A stretch of 64,000 nucleotides of DNA from NCBI GenBank assembly GCA_964649825.1, contig CAZYQW010000032.1:30679-94678 (forward strand), in the 5' to 3' direction. Origin of the DNA: CAZYQW01 sp964649825. Its GTDB lineage: Bacteria > Planctomycetota > B15-G4 > JADJEK01. This document shows positions 25,719 to 34,799 of the stretch, in pieces; the stretch's first letter is position 1, and each line of letters opens with the position of its first letter. The notes below the pieces were generated by a model. That model worked only from the letters and a program-made list of their open reading frames with translations. It did not search any database and was not told the DNA's origin. The position numbers were made by a program, and so were the translations under genes.

Positions 25719-26543
25719 ATGACGGACGCACCGAATCCCCGCTCGTTCCTGTACGAGGAGCGGGACGCCATCGCGACGATCACCCTCGACCGCGCCGAGA
25801 AGCGCAACGCCCTGACGTTCGAGACCTACGAGGAGCTGACCGGCGCGTTCACGAAGCTCGCGCGTCGCAAGGCGGTGCGGGTGATCGTGATCACCGGCAA
25901 GGACCCGGCGTTCTGCACCGGCGGCGACGTCAACGACATCATCGGCGCGCTGTTCGGACGCGACGCCGAGGGGTTGCTCGACTTCACCCGGCTCACCTGC
26001 GCGCTGATCCGCGCGATGCGCGAGTGCCCCACGCCGATCGTCGCGTCGTTGAACGGCACGGTAGCCGGCGCTGGTGCCGTCATCGCCCTCGCGTCCGACT
26101 TCCGCGTCGCCGCCGAGGAGGCGCGCATCGCGTTCCTGTTCACGAAGGTCGGCCTCGCCGGCGCGGACATGGGCGCGGCCTACCTGCTCCCACGGGTGGT
26201 CGGCCTCGGGCGGGCCACCGAGATCCTGATGCTTGGCGACTTCGTCGACGCCAAGGAGGCCGAACGCATCGGTCTCTACCACCGCGTCGTTCCGAAGCCC
26301 GACCTCGCCGCGGCCACCGGCGAGCTCGCGAAACGGTTGCGCGACGGACCGGCGTTCGCGACGCGGATGACGAAGAGGATGCTCGAAGCCGAGGCCGCCA
26401 TGTCGCTCGATCAGGCGCTCGAGGCCGAGGCCCAGGCGCAGTCGATCTGCATGCAGAGCCCGGACTACCGCGAGTACTTCGACGCGTTCACGGCCAAGCC
26501 GCGGCGCGCGGCCGTCTTCTATCGCGATCGGCAGGACTCGTGA
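25719..26543 (+). CDS. Enoyl-CoA hydratase/isomerase family protein
   Basis: 274 residues from the ATG at 25719 with GGAG upstream. A full-length crotonase domain: ITLDRAEKRNALTFETYEEL, the first oxyanion-hole strand FCTGGDVNDI, and the second half-site GTVAGAGAVIALASDFRVA. The later segment FTKVGLAGADMGAAYLLPRVVG is typical of the family. The two catalytic Glu positions of classic hydratases are not clearly both present (GLAGADMG in place of the E-containing loop), so an isomerase, lyase or ring-cleaving crotonase activity is as likely as hydration. Third gene of the acyl-CoA operon; it overlaps the next gene by four bases (GTGA). Confidence 0.88.
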   Translation: MTDAPNPRSFLYEERDAIATITLDRAEKRNALTFETYEELTGAFTKLARRKAVRVIVITGKDPAFCTGGDVNDIIGALFGRDAEGLLDFTRLTCALIRAMRECPTPIVASLNGTVAGAGAVIALASDFRVAAEEARIAFLFTKVGLAGADMGAAYLLPRVVGLGRATEILMLGDFVDAKEAERIGLYHRVVPKPDLAAATGELAKRLRDGPAFATRMTKRMLEAEAAMSLDQALEAEAQAQSICMQSPDYREYFDAFTAKPRRAAVFYRDRQDS

Positions 26544-27709
26544 GCATCGGTCGTCTCGAGGTCTCGTTCGACGAACGCCACCGGGAGCTGGCGGCGCGCG
26601 TCGCGGCCTTCGCGCGCGAGCGGATCGAGCCGATCGAGGCGGACCACGTCGACGGTGACGACGAGGACGAGGCCGCGCGCCGGTACGTGGAGGAGATGGC
26701 GTCGGTCGGGCTGCTCGATCACGCCGTCCCGCGAGGTGGCGCACGGTTCGACTCGCGCGCGCTCTGCCTGATCCGCGAGAACCTCGCGCGCGCGTCCGGC
26801 TTCGCGGACTGCATGTTCGCCATGCAGGGTCTCGGCTCGGCGCCGATCACCTTGGCCGGCGACGACGAGCAACGCGCGGCGTACCAGGACGGCGTGGCGT
26901 CCGGGGAGCGGATCTGCGCCTTTGCGCTGACCGAGCCGGAGGCAGGCTCCGACGTCGCGTCGATGACGACGCGCGCGATTCGCAGCGGCGACGAATACGT
27001 CCTCGACGGCACCAAGACGTTCATCTCGAACGCCGGCGTCGCCAACCTGTACACGGTGTTCGCCAAGACCGATCCCGACGCGGGGCACCGCGGGATCAGC
27101 GCGTTCGTGGTCGACGGCGCAAACCCGGGGCTTCACGTGGTCGAACGCCAGCGCGTGATCGCGCCGCACCCGATCGGGACGATCCGCTTCGATGGGTGCC
27201 GCGTCCCCGCGTCGCGCCGCGTCGGCGGCGAGGGCGAGGGCTTTCGCGTCGCGATGCGGACGCTCGACGTCTTCCGCCCGACCGTCGGCGCCGCCGCGCT
27301 CGGGCTCGCGCGGCGCGCGCTTCACGAGGCTCGCGAACGAGCGCGGTCGCGCCGGCAGTTCGGACGCGCGATCGCGGACTTCCAATTGATCCAGGCGCAC
27401 CTCGCCGCGATGGCGACCGAGCTCGACGCCGCGCGCCTGCTCGTCTACCGCGCCGCCCACCTCGCCGACCGCGGCGACGACCGCACGACGCTCGAGGCCG
27501 CGATGGCGAAGCTGTTCGCCACGGAGACCGCGCAGCGCGTCGTCGATCGCGCCGTGCAGATCTTCGGTGGGTCGGGCGTGCTCCGCGGCAACGTGGTGGA
27601 GCGTCTCTACCGCGAGGTCCGTGCGCTCCGCATCTACGAGGGGACCTCCGAGGTCCAGCACCTCGTCATCGCTTCTCGATTGCTCAAGGAAGACGGTCCG
27701 GACTATTAG
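26540..27709 (+). CDS. Acyl-CoA dehydrogenase family protein
   Basis: 389 residues from a GTG at 26540, chosen because it overlaps the upstream stop by four bases and gives the normal family length. FAD/acyl-CoA motifs: FALTEPEAGSDVASM (residues about 131-145), VLDGTKTFISNAGVA, RSRRQFGRAIADFQLIQ. The catalytic base is Glu in RIYEGTSEVQ (about E367, the usual position). It oxidises an acyl-CoA to an enoyl-CoA and passes electrons to ETF. N-terminus: ELAARVAAFARERIEP. In the operon it would act together with the enoyl-CoA hydratase and the SDR. Substrate chain unknown. Confidence 0.92.
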   Translation: MSIGRLEVSFDERHRELAARVAAFARERIEPIEADHVDGDDEDEAARRYVEEMASVGLLDHAVPRGGARFDSRALCLIRENLARASGFADCMFAMQGLGSAPITLAGDDEQRAAYQDGVASGERICAFALTEPEAGSDVASMTTRAIRSGDEYVLDGTKTFISNAGVANLYTVFAKTDPDAGHRGISAFVVDGANPGLHVVERQRVIAPHPIGTIRFDGCRVPASRRVGGEGEGFRVAMRTLDVFRPTVGAAALGLARRALHEARERARSRRQFGRAIADFQLIQAHLAAMATELDAARLLVYRAAHLADRGDDRTTLEAAMAKLFATETAQRVVDRAVQIFGGSGVLRGNVVERLYREVRALRIYEGTSEVQHLVIASRLLKEDGPDY

Positions 27710-27710
27710 C

Positions 27711-28067
27711 ATGCCGAAGTTCGAACGACACATCTTCGTCTGCCAGAACGAACGCCCCGACGGACACCCGCGCGGCTGCTGCCTCGCGAAAGGGGCCGAG
27801 GCCGTGCGACTCAAGATGAAGGAGGAGATCTCGCGGCGGGGTCTGAAGGGATCCGTCCGCGCGAACGCCGCCGGCTGCCTGAACCAGTGCGCGCTCGGCG
27901 TTTCGGTCGTCGTCTACCCCGAGCAGGTGTGGTACCAGGGGGTCACCGTCGCCGACGTCGAGGAGATCTTCGACCGTCACATCGAGAAGGGCGAAATCGT
28001 GGAGCGCCTGCGCGTGCCGGACGATCTCGTGAACACGCCGGCCGCGATGGGCAAGAAGCCGGCGTAG
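27711..28067 (+). CDS. Thioredoxin-like [2Fe-2S] ferredoxin
   Basis: 118 residues; ATG at 27711, one base after the acyl-CoA dehydrogenase stop. It begins MPKFERHIFVCQNERPDGHP with cysteines at VC..RGCC and, about 40 residues later, AAGCLNQCALGVSVVVYPE. This is the four-Cys cluster-binding pattern of thioredoxin-fold ferredoxins (NuoE-like / 'Shethna'-type). The end (VTVADVEEIFDRHIEKGEIV) is the usual family C-terminus. A small electron carrier in the cytoplasm; placement at the end of the operon suggests it supplies or accepts electrons for one of the upstream enzymes or for a partner encoded elsewhere. Confidence 0.9.
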   Translation: MPKFERHIFVCQNERPDGHPRGCCLAKGAEAVRLKMKEEISRRGLKGSVRANAAGCLNQCALGVSVVVYPEQVWYQGVTVADVEEIFDRHIEKGEIVERLRVPDDLVNTPAAMGKKPA

Positions 28068-28077
28068 CGCAGCCTGC

Positions 28078-29154
28078 TCACGTCGATTCCTCGCCGTTCG
28101 ACATGAGGATCGCGACCGGCCGCAATGACGGCAGGTTCCAGAAGACGAGCTGGACGGTTCGCGTGAGGGGCACGGCGAGGAACATCCCCGGCACGCCCCA
28201 AAGCGCGGCCCAGAACGCCACCGCCATCAGGATCACCAGCGGCGAGAGGTTGAGCTGCTTGCCCAGGACGCGCGGCTCGATCACGTTGCCGAGCACCATG
28301 TTCACCACGCCGTACAGGACGATCACCGCCATCGGAACGCCGAACGAGTCGGTCTGCACCCAGGCGACCACCATGGGAAAGAGACCGGCGAGGATGCTGC
28401 CGAACGTGGGGATGTAGTTCAGCAGGAACGTCAGCAGCCCGAACAGGGCCGCATAGGGCACTCCCAACGCCCACAGCCCGAGCCCGCACAGCACGCCGGT
28501 GAGCAGCGAGATCGCGGTCTTCACGCTGAGGTAGCGATGGACGTCGCGAGCGATCGCGGACAACACCGCCTCGACTTCCTCCCGCCGCGCGCCGGCCGCG
28601 ATGATGATCTTCCGCCGCGACACGTTCTGCTCCGCGAAGATGAAGAGCATGAAGAAGAGCACGAGGAGGATGTTGTTCATCACGCCGAACAAGGTCAGGG
28701 CGGCCGCGCCGAACAATCCCGCCAGCCGCGGCACGAACGACTTCAGCTCGGCAATGACGCGCCCGGCGTCGAGCTGGTTCCACGACCCCTGAAAGGTCTC
28801 GCCGAGCAGCTTCTCGAGCGACTCGAGGCTCAGGTCGAGCGGCTCGCCCGGGGTCGCTGTCTCGTCGCTTCCGGGCCCCGGGAGCGAGTTCAGGTAGGCG
28901 GAGCCGCTTTCGTACAGGTTGCCGCCGACCCAGACCAGGACGACGACCAACGCGAGCATCAGGCCGAGCACGGTAACGCTCCACGGCACACCGCGCCGTT
29001 GGAGCGTCCGCACGAGCGGCTGCGCGAGGCTGCAGAGCAGGAACGCGACGATCAGCGGCAGGAAGATCGCCTTTCCGATCAACAGGATGAACCCGGAGAG
29101 CACCAACGTCAGCAGCGTCGCCGACACCTTCTCCGCCGTCCGGTCGTCGTTCAC
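28078..29154 (-). CDS. AI-2E family transporter
   Basis: 358 residues from a GTG at 29154, preceded by GAGGAGA at 6 bases; longer in-frame starts upstream precede arginine-rich, non-membrane sequence. The layout is typical of the AI-2E/PerM family: two N-terminal membrane helices (SATLLTLVLSGFILLI, ALVVVLVWVGGN), a soluble middle segment (about 80-150), then several C-terminal helices. These include FGLLTFLLNYIPTFGSILAG and NVIEPRVLGKQLNLSPLVI, the two best family signatures. Members export small molecules such as AI-2 or act as Na+/H+ antiporters; the substrate here is unknown. Convergent with the ferredoxin gene, 10 bases apart. Confidence 0.9.
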   Translation of the reverse strand: MNDDRTAEKVSATLLTLVLSGFILLIGKAIFLPLIVAFLLCSLAQPLVRTLQRRGVPWSVTVLGLMLALVVVLVWVGGNLYESGSAYLNSLPGPGSDETATPGEPLDLSLESLEKLLGETFQGSWNQLDAGRVIAELKSFVPRLAGLFGAAALTLFGVMNNILLVLFFMLFIFAEQNVSRRKIIIAAGARREEVEAVLSAIARDVHRYLSVKTAISLLTGVLCGLGLWALGVPYAALFGLLTFLLNYIPTFGSILAGLFPMVVAWVQTDSFGVPMAVIVLYGVVNMVLGNVIEPRVLGKQLNLSPLVILMAVAFWAALWGVPGMFLAVPLTRTVQLVFWNLPSLRPVAILMSNGEEST

Positions 29155-29501
29155 GATGTCTCCTCGGACGCGGTCGCCTCTCGTCCCATTCGAACCTCCT
29201 CCACGTTCACGTCGTTCACCTCCATATGGGTCGAGAGCATACCGGCGAACCCGGCGGGCCGGGCCAAGAGGGCCGCCTCGTTTGTCGCCCGCATCCCACG
29301 AAAGCGGAGCCACGACGGCTTTCCGACGATCCAACCGGGCGGTCGCCGCCGCGCCGTCCTTTAGGGCCCGCGCGACGACAAATTCCTGTTCTTGGGCGAG
29401 GCATCTCGTCAGCGCCGCCGATCGCGGCCCTGGTCCGTGCCCGCGTGCCCGAGTAGGCTGGCCCCGACCCTCCTTCTCCGCGACCGACGTCGGAGTGCGC
29501 C

Positions 29502-30584
29502 ATGTCTACGAAGCTCCTTCTCGTCACGAGCCTCCTCCTCTCGACCGCGTACGCCGATGCGAACGCCGCGCCGGCCGAAACGGTCGAAGTCGCGCTCGAC
29601 GCCGGAGTGAAGCTCGGCGGTTGCGCGGTCGGCGACGTCCTCCCGGATCATCCGGGACTGGAGATCGTCGCCGTCGCGGTGGATGGTCGAGTCTTCCTCG
29701 CGTACGACGACGAAGGAACCTGGGTCTCCCGCGAGATCGGCCGCGCGGGCGGCGAGCTGATCCAATGCGCGATCGGCGACGTGCACCCCGATCGTCCCGG
29801 CAACGAAATCGTCGCCGTCGGCATGAAGAGCGGCAGCGAGGAAGACGACGGCCCCGGCGCGGCGGTCGTCTTCTGGGCTCAGAGGAACGGTGACGCCGAC
29901 GCCGGTGAAGTCGGTTTCGAGCACGAAGTCGTCACCGAGGACGCCGCGTTGCTCCACGGGGTCTGCATCGCGGACCTCGACCCCGCTCGCGACGGCGACG
30001 AGGCGCTGCTCGTCGGGTTCTCGGAGAGCGCGATGCTGCTCGAGTACGAGGACGGCGGATTCACGACGCGGACGGTCGCCGACCTGCCGGGTGCGGGCAA
30101 GAACGCGGTCGGCTTCGACGGCGGCGCGGCGGTCGCCTGCATGGACGGCTCCGTCGTCCACGTGCGCGGAGACCGCGACGGCGGATTCACGACGACCGTG
30201 CTCGACGAGGCCGAGGCCGGGGCGGCGCGCATCGGAGCCGCCGGCAAGACGCTCGTCGTCGCCTACGACGACGGCACGCTCGCGCTCTTCGCGGACGGCC
30301 GGCGTGAGGAGATTCATCGCGACTCGGACAAGCTGCGCGGCGCCGTGCTCGCCGAGCTCGACCCGTCCGCCGCCGGCATGGAGGCGGCGACCGGCGGCTA
30401 CTCGAAGCAGTTGGTGCGACTGACGCGCGACGGCGACGCATGGAAGGCGACCGTGGTGCACCAAGACGCGGCACGCATTCATCACGTGGCGGCGGGCGAC
30501 GTCACGCCGCGCGCTCCCGGCGCGGAGATCGTCGCGTGCGGCTACTCGGGACGCGTGATCGTGGTGCTGCGCCGCGACGGATGA
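29502..30584 (+). CDS. Secreted FG-GAP/VCBS-like propeller protein
   Basis: 360 residues; ATG at 29502 with GGAG 7 bases upstream. A signal peptide (LLLVTSLLLSTAYADANA) is followed by about six repeats of the type GGCAVGDVLPDHPGLEIVAV, IQCAIGDVHPDRPGNEIVAV, HGVCIADLDPARDGDEALLV, HHVAAGDVTPRAPGAEIVAC. Each repeat carries a D-x-D/H-P-x-x-x-G-x-E motif, as in calcium-binding FG-GAP/VCBS-like beta-propeller blades. No catalytic motif. Likely periplasmic or extracellular. It lacks the C-terminal module seen in other exoproteins here. Convergent with the NYN-domain gene (21 bases apart). Confidence 0.75.
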   Translation: MSTKLLLVTSLLLSTAYADANAAPAETVEVALDAGVKLGGCAVGDVLPDHPGLEIVAVAVDGRVFLAYDDEGTWVSREIGRAGGELIQCAIGDVHPDRPGNEIVAVGMKSGSEEDDGPGAAVVFWAQRNGDADAGEVGFEHEVVTEDAALLHGVCIADLDPARDGDEALLVGFSESAMLLEYEDGGFTTRTVADLPGAGKNAVGFDGGAAVACMDGSVVHVRGDRDGGFTTTVLDEAEAGAARIGAAGKTLVVAYDDGTLALFADGRREEIHRDSDKLRGAVLAELDPSAAGMEAATGGYSKQLVRLTRDGDAWKATVVHQDAARIHHVAAGDVTPRAPGAEIVACGYSGRVIVVLRRDG

Positions 30585-30605
30585 CGCGCCGGATTCGCGC
30601 CGCTC

Positions 30606-32012
30606 CTACTTCCGATCGACGGCGTCGCCCGCGAGCTCCTCGACGATCATCCGATTCTCCGGGCTGGCGTCGGGACCCGCGAGCACGTCCGCCAACGAGT
30701 CCACGTCGACGTGCTCCGAGAGCCCGCGCTGCGCGAGCCGCCGCACGAGGACGCGAACGAGGAACGCCCAGTTCCGTCGCGTGAGGTCGTGCGCGCTCGT
30801 GATCTCCGGATCGAGGCGCGCGCCCCGCGACCAGTGGAAGTCGATCTGTCCCGACTCGGCGTCGTCGTCGGCGCAGTGGAAGCAGCCCGCCTTGAAGAGC
30901 TGGAACGTCCCGTCGCGCACCTTGCGCTGCGCGTCGACCATCCCCTCCGCCTGGCAGATCTCGATCGCCTCGGCGAGCAGGTCCTGGTGGTGGATGATCG
31001 GGCGGCCGGGCGTCCCTTCGGTCGCGACGCGGAACACCGCGCCCGCGATCGCCGTCCAGTCGGTGTAGGGGACGACGTAGCAGCGCGGGATCCCCTGGCG
31101 CAGGAGGTCGCGGTAGAGCACGTCGCGCGGGGCGTCGCCGTCGACGCGCTCGGGCACTCGCGGGATCGATCCGGACTCGTCGTTCGCTTCCGGTAACTCC
31201 TCCGACGCGTCGCTGAACGACTCGGTGCCGCGCGGCGCGATCTCCCAGTCGTGCTCGCCGCGCCGGACGCCGAGCTCCAGCTTGACGCAATAGCGACGGA
31301 GGAACTCTCCGGTCGTCTCGCAGTTGAACCGGGTCGGATCGAACGGACGACCCAGCTCGTCGCCGAGAAGCGGCTTGACCGCGGCGAACTTGATCGGCGT
31401 CCGACGCGCGAGCAGCCGCACGAGCGCCTCGCGGATCGGCTGGAGCTCGGACTCGTCTTCGCGCCGCAGCTCGCGGGCGGCGAGCAGGTCCTCGAAGTAC
31501 TCGAAGCGATCGCAGTAGCGCGCGAAGATCGACTTGGTGCAGCCGGTCACGCCGATGACGACCACCTCGGCGCCCCGCAGCTTCAGCTCGAGGACGAGCG
31601 GGATGAAATCGGAGTCGCCGGTGACGAGGATGAACTGGTCGATGTCCGTCGGGCCGTTCAAGAGCGAGGCCGCGTCCATCGCGAGCCGCATGTCCGCCGC
31701 GTTCTTGTTGCTCCCGCCGGGGAAGCGGAACACCTGCACGGGTTCGACCCCTTGCTCCATCAGGAACCGAGGAAGCGGCTGGAGGTAGTAGTCCCAGCGC
31801 CGATCGCCGTCGCCGGGGCGACGATCGTTGAAGTTCGCGTACGCGCGGCGCGCGACCAGACGCCGGCCCGCCGCGACGTCGCTCGCGAACGAGCAGAGCG
31901 AGTCGAGGTCGACCGCGAACTCATAGAGATCGTCCGCGTGCGTCCTTTGGTAGTTCCCCTCGCGTCCGATGAAGAAGTTCTCGAGATCGATGAGCAACGC
32001 CGAGGCCATCAT
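30606..32012 (-). CDS. NYN-domain nuclease-like protein with OST-HTH (LOTUS) region
   Basis: 468 residues from the ATG at 32012 (GGGAGA 6 bases upstream; a second ATG follows directly). Residues 1-170 are a PIN-like NYN domain with the acidic residues LLIDLENF, NKNAADMRLAMDA and ILVTGDSDFIPL, matching LabA/MARF1-type ribonucleases. Residues about 185-255 (LQPIREALVRLLARRTPIKF .. CETTGEFLRRY) look like an OST-HTH/LOTUS RNA-binding domain. The remaining ~200 residues (DAPRDVLYRDLLRQGIPRCY onward) form a further, unassigned domain, perhaps a second OST-HTH-like unit. Expected role: RNA binding and cleavage in the cytoplasm. It may share a transcript with the upstream 803-residue gene (143-base gap). 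Confidence 0.82.
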   Translation of the reverse strand: MMASALLIDLENFFIGREGNYQRTHADDLYEFAVDLDSLCSFASDVAAGRRLVARRAYANFNDRRPGDGDRRWDYYLQPLPRFLMEQGVEPVQVFRFPGGSNKNAADMRLAMDAASLLNGPTDIDQFILVTGDSDFIPLVLELKLRGAEVVVIGVTGCTKSIFARYCDRFEYFEDLLAARELRREDESELQPIREALVRLLARRTPIKFAAVKPLLGDELGRPFDPTRFNCETTGEFLRRYCVKLELGVRRGEHDWEIAPRGTESFSDASEELPEANDESGSIPRVPERVDGDAPRDVLYRDLLRQGIPRCYVVPYTDWTAIAGAVFRVATEGTPGRPIIHHQDLLAEAIEICQAEGMVDAQRKVRDGTFQLFKAGCFHCADDDAESGQIDFHWSRGARLDPEITSAHDLTRRNWAFLVRVLVRRLAQRGLSEHVDVDSLADVLAGPDASPENRMIVEELAGDAVDRK

Positions 32013-32155
32013 TACGATTCTCCCGGGCGAATCGCCCGATAGGGGACGATCCGCTGCGACAGGGACACGAATCAGTCGAACCCGCCGCGCCCGACGGATG
32101 AGCCGGCGCGGCGAGCGTCGATTCTACGTCTCCGCCGGCGGCGACCGAACCCGTC

Positions 32156-34567
32156 TCAGGGAAGGAGCAGGAGGTGTCCGAACAGCCCGACGTGCTGTCC
32201 GCCGGTCCCGAAGAGGTCGATCTCGTTCACCTGGAGGCCCAGCCCCTCGGCCTCGAGCGACGGCAGCGGGATCGCGCCGAGCGCGTCGATGATCTGCGGC
32301 AACGCGATGTCGAGCGCCGCGCCCAGGAACCCGACCTGCGATTCCATGGCGACCACGTTGCCGCCCGGGAAGACGCGGAGGACGCTCAGCGAGAGACTCG
32401 AGCTGACGAGCGAAACCTCGAGCATGCCTCCTGCTCCGCTGCCGACGTTCACGTCCGCCGACCCCGTCATCGAGACGAGGAGGAGCGGGACGGGCCCGTA
32501 CGGCGTCGCCACCTCGAACTCGACCTCGAGGTTGCGCATGTGGATTCGGCCCATGCTCGCCGCCCCGGGCGTCGCCTCGAACGTCGGCGGGACGGTCCCG
32601 TGCGCGCGCAGCGTGACGTTGGTCCCGACCGGCCAGTGATCGAAGCCGGCGTCGGAGAACAGGATCGCGAGCTGGTCGGTGGCCAACGCGACGGGAGCCC
32701 CGCCGGTCGGGATGAGCGACGTCAGATCGCCGTCCATGAGCCCCGCCGCCGTCCCCGCCGCGAGGATCTGGTTGATGAAGTCGTCCGCGATCGAGAGGCC
32801 GGCGCCGTACGGAACTCCCTGCGGCGTCTGCGCGGCGAACGTCACCGGCAGCGTCGGCGTGCCGCGGTACGCCGTCACGGCAGGCGAGCCCGGCTCCGGC
32901 ACGCCGACCGTCGTCTTCCCGTCGAGGTGGATCGTCACGCCGTGGTTCGCGTGGACGACCCCCGTGATCGGAGCGGCGAGGTTCAAGTCGACGTCGAGCG
33001 TCGACATCAACGAACCCTGGAGCACGAAGCCGTTCAGGATGTCCGCGATCGCCGGCCCGAGCTCGGCCTGCACCGTCGAGGCGATCGTCGCCTCGACCTG
33101 CGCCTTCACCGACGACTCGATGACGAACAGCTCGGCGACCGAGCCGATGAAACCGTTCAGGTTGAAGTTGAAGTTCTGCCGATCGACGACGACGTCGTCG
33201 ACCGCGACCGCGAGCTGGCCGTTCTGCGACGATCCGACGAGCTTCGCATGGATGACGGTCGGGCTCGTCGTGATGTCGCCGTCGAGGTCGTATCCGATCT
33301 CGAGCACCTCGCCGTAGACGCTGAAGGTGGCCTTGATGTTGAAGATCGTCACCGATCCCACGATCCCGGCCGCGGTCGCGTCGAGGTCGAGCACCATGTT
33401 CGCGGCGTACTTCAGGTCGTCGAAGTCGATCGTGGCCGAGAAGATCGTGAACCCGAACGGCCCCTCTTCGTTGGCCACCTGCTGCGGCGGCAGCGCGAGC
33501 AGCACGCTCTTGATGTCGGCCGCCTCGAGCACCGCCTCGCCCTCCGCCGCCACCATGTCGAGAGCGGCGTCGTTCAACTGCGCGGACAACGTCTTCACCG
33601 ACGGCGCGGCGAGGTTCGTCGCCGTCCCCTTGAAGAACGTCTTCCGCACGCTGGCGACCGTCCCGTCGGCGTGCGCGATCCGGAAGTGCTTCTCGTCGAT
33701 GATCTCGCCGGCGCCGAACTCGACGTTGACCGGTCCGAACGTGCCGTTCGGCTGAACCGCCGCCGGCTGCCCATCGATCAGGAACGACGCGTGCAGCGGC
33801 CCGACGAGCTTCCCGTTCAACGGGATCGGCGAGAACGGAAGGATCGCGCCGTCCCCCACCGGCGTCGTCTGGACGTCCCAGACGTGCACCGTCGTGGTCG
33901 TCTGGAACGAAGAGTTCGCGGTCTGCACGGTCGCGCGGACGAGATAGTCCCCCGCCACGTCCGGCGCCAACGTCGCGAACGGCCGCGTCGGATTCGCGAT
34001 CGACGCCGCGCTGCCCGCCGGCGCCTGGACGATCGTCCAGAGCACCGTGAGCCCCGGCTCGATGGTGCCGTCGGGCAGGGCCATCGAGCTGCCATCGAAC
34101 ACGACCTTGCGACCGACCACGGTCGACTGCGAGGCGCCGGCGGTCGGCGGCGCGAGGACGTTCAACGTGGCGCCGTTGCTGAAATCGAGACCGAACGGGA
34201 ACGAGTCGTCGAGCACGGCGGCGAGCAGGTAGATCGTTTCCGCGTCGATGCCCGCGAACGTCGGGATCACGCCGGGCAGCGTGAGAGTCCCGCCGCCCGG
34301 GATCGTTCCGATCGAGATGAAGGTCGCGAAGGGAGTGAACGAGATCGGCAGGCTCTGCCCGAACGCCAGCGTCGGTCCGGGCAGGACGTCGGCCACCAGG
34401 GTCACCGCCTTCCCGGGCGTGCCGGTCACCGTCAGGGTCACCGGTGTCCCCATGAACTTGTCGACGACGTCCTGGCCGTCGAGCTTCAGGGAGGAACCGA
34501 CGACGGCCGGCGCCAGGATGGCGCAAGCGATCATGACCCGAACGGCGTTCGCGAACGTGACCCGCAT
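32156..34567 (-). CDS. Large secreted protein, possible TULIP/BPI-like lipid-binding region
   Basis: 803 residues; ATG at 34567 with AGGAG 6 bases upstream and a signal peptide (VRVMIACAILAPAVVGS). The first ~120 residues after it (LTVTGTPGKAVTLVADVLPG .. YLLAAVLDDSFPFGLDFSNG) are a copy of the planctomycete exoprotein module, here at the N-terminus. A PKD-like beta domain follows (about 140-235; FDGSSMAL .. GDYLVRATVQTANSS). The long C-terminal half has alternating amphipathic strands and helices (VEATIASTVQAELGPAIADI, LSVLRVFPGGNVVAMESQVG), which recalls lipid-binding TULIP folds; this is a weak structural guess. No catalytic motif seen. Confidence 0.6.
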   Translation of the reverse strand: MRVTFANAVRVMIACAILAPAVVGSSLKLDGQDVVDKFMGTPVTLTVTGTPGKAVTLVADVLPGPTLAFGQSLPISFTPFATFISIGTIPGGGTLTLPGVIPTFAGIDAETIYLLAAVLDDSFPFGLDFSNGATLNVLAPPTAGASQSTVVGRKVVFDGSSMALPDGTIEPGLTVLWTIVQAPAGSAASIANPTRPFATLAPDVAGDYLVRATVQTANSSFQTTTTVHVWDVQTTPVGDGAILPFSPIPLNGKLVGPLHASFLIDGQPAAVQPNGTFGPVNVEFGAGEIIDEKHFRIAHADGTVASVRKTFFKGTATNLAAPSVKTLSAQLNDAALDMVAAEGEAVLEAADIKSVLLALPPQQVANEEGPFGFTIFSATIDFDDLKYAANMVLDLDATAAGIVGSVTIFNIKATFSVYGEVLEIGYDLDGDITTSPTVIHAKLVGSSQNGQLAVAVDDVVVDRQNFNFNLNGFIGSVAELFVIESSVKAQVEATIASTVQAELGPAIADILNGFVLQGSLMSTLDVDLNLAAPITGVVHANHGVTIHLDGKTTVGVPEPGSPAVTAYRGTPTLPVTFAAQTPQGVPYGAGLSIADDFINQILAAGTAAGLMDGDLTSLIPTGGAPVALATDQLAILFSDAGFDHWPVGTNVTLRAHGTVPPTFEATPGAASMGRIHMRNLEVEFEVATPYGPVPLLLVSMTGSADVNVGSGAGGMLEVSLVSSSLSLSVLRVFPGGNVVAMESQVGFLGAALDIALPQIIDALGAIPLPSLEAEGLGLQVNEIDLFGTGGQHVGLFGHLLLLP

Positions 34568-34799
34568 GATGAGCTCCTGAACGTGGATTGACGCCTGAAC
34601 GGGTGGAGTCTATCAGCGCGGCGCCCGGCCGGGCTCGCCGGCGCCCGATCGCCACCGTTACCTGTTCCTCCCCGCTGGGTCGGGTCGTAACGTCCGACCT
34701 CTGTTCCGTGCCGTTCGAATGCCCTCCAACGGCCGTTCGAGAGTTGGTCCGGTCGTTGCGTCGATCCCCCGCGACGACCTGCGAACCCCGGGAGGCGAA

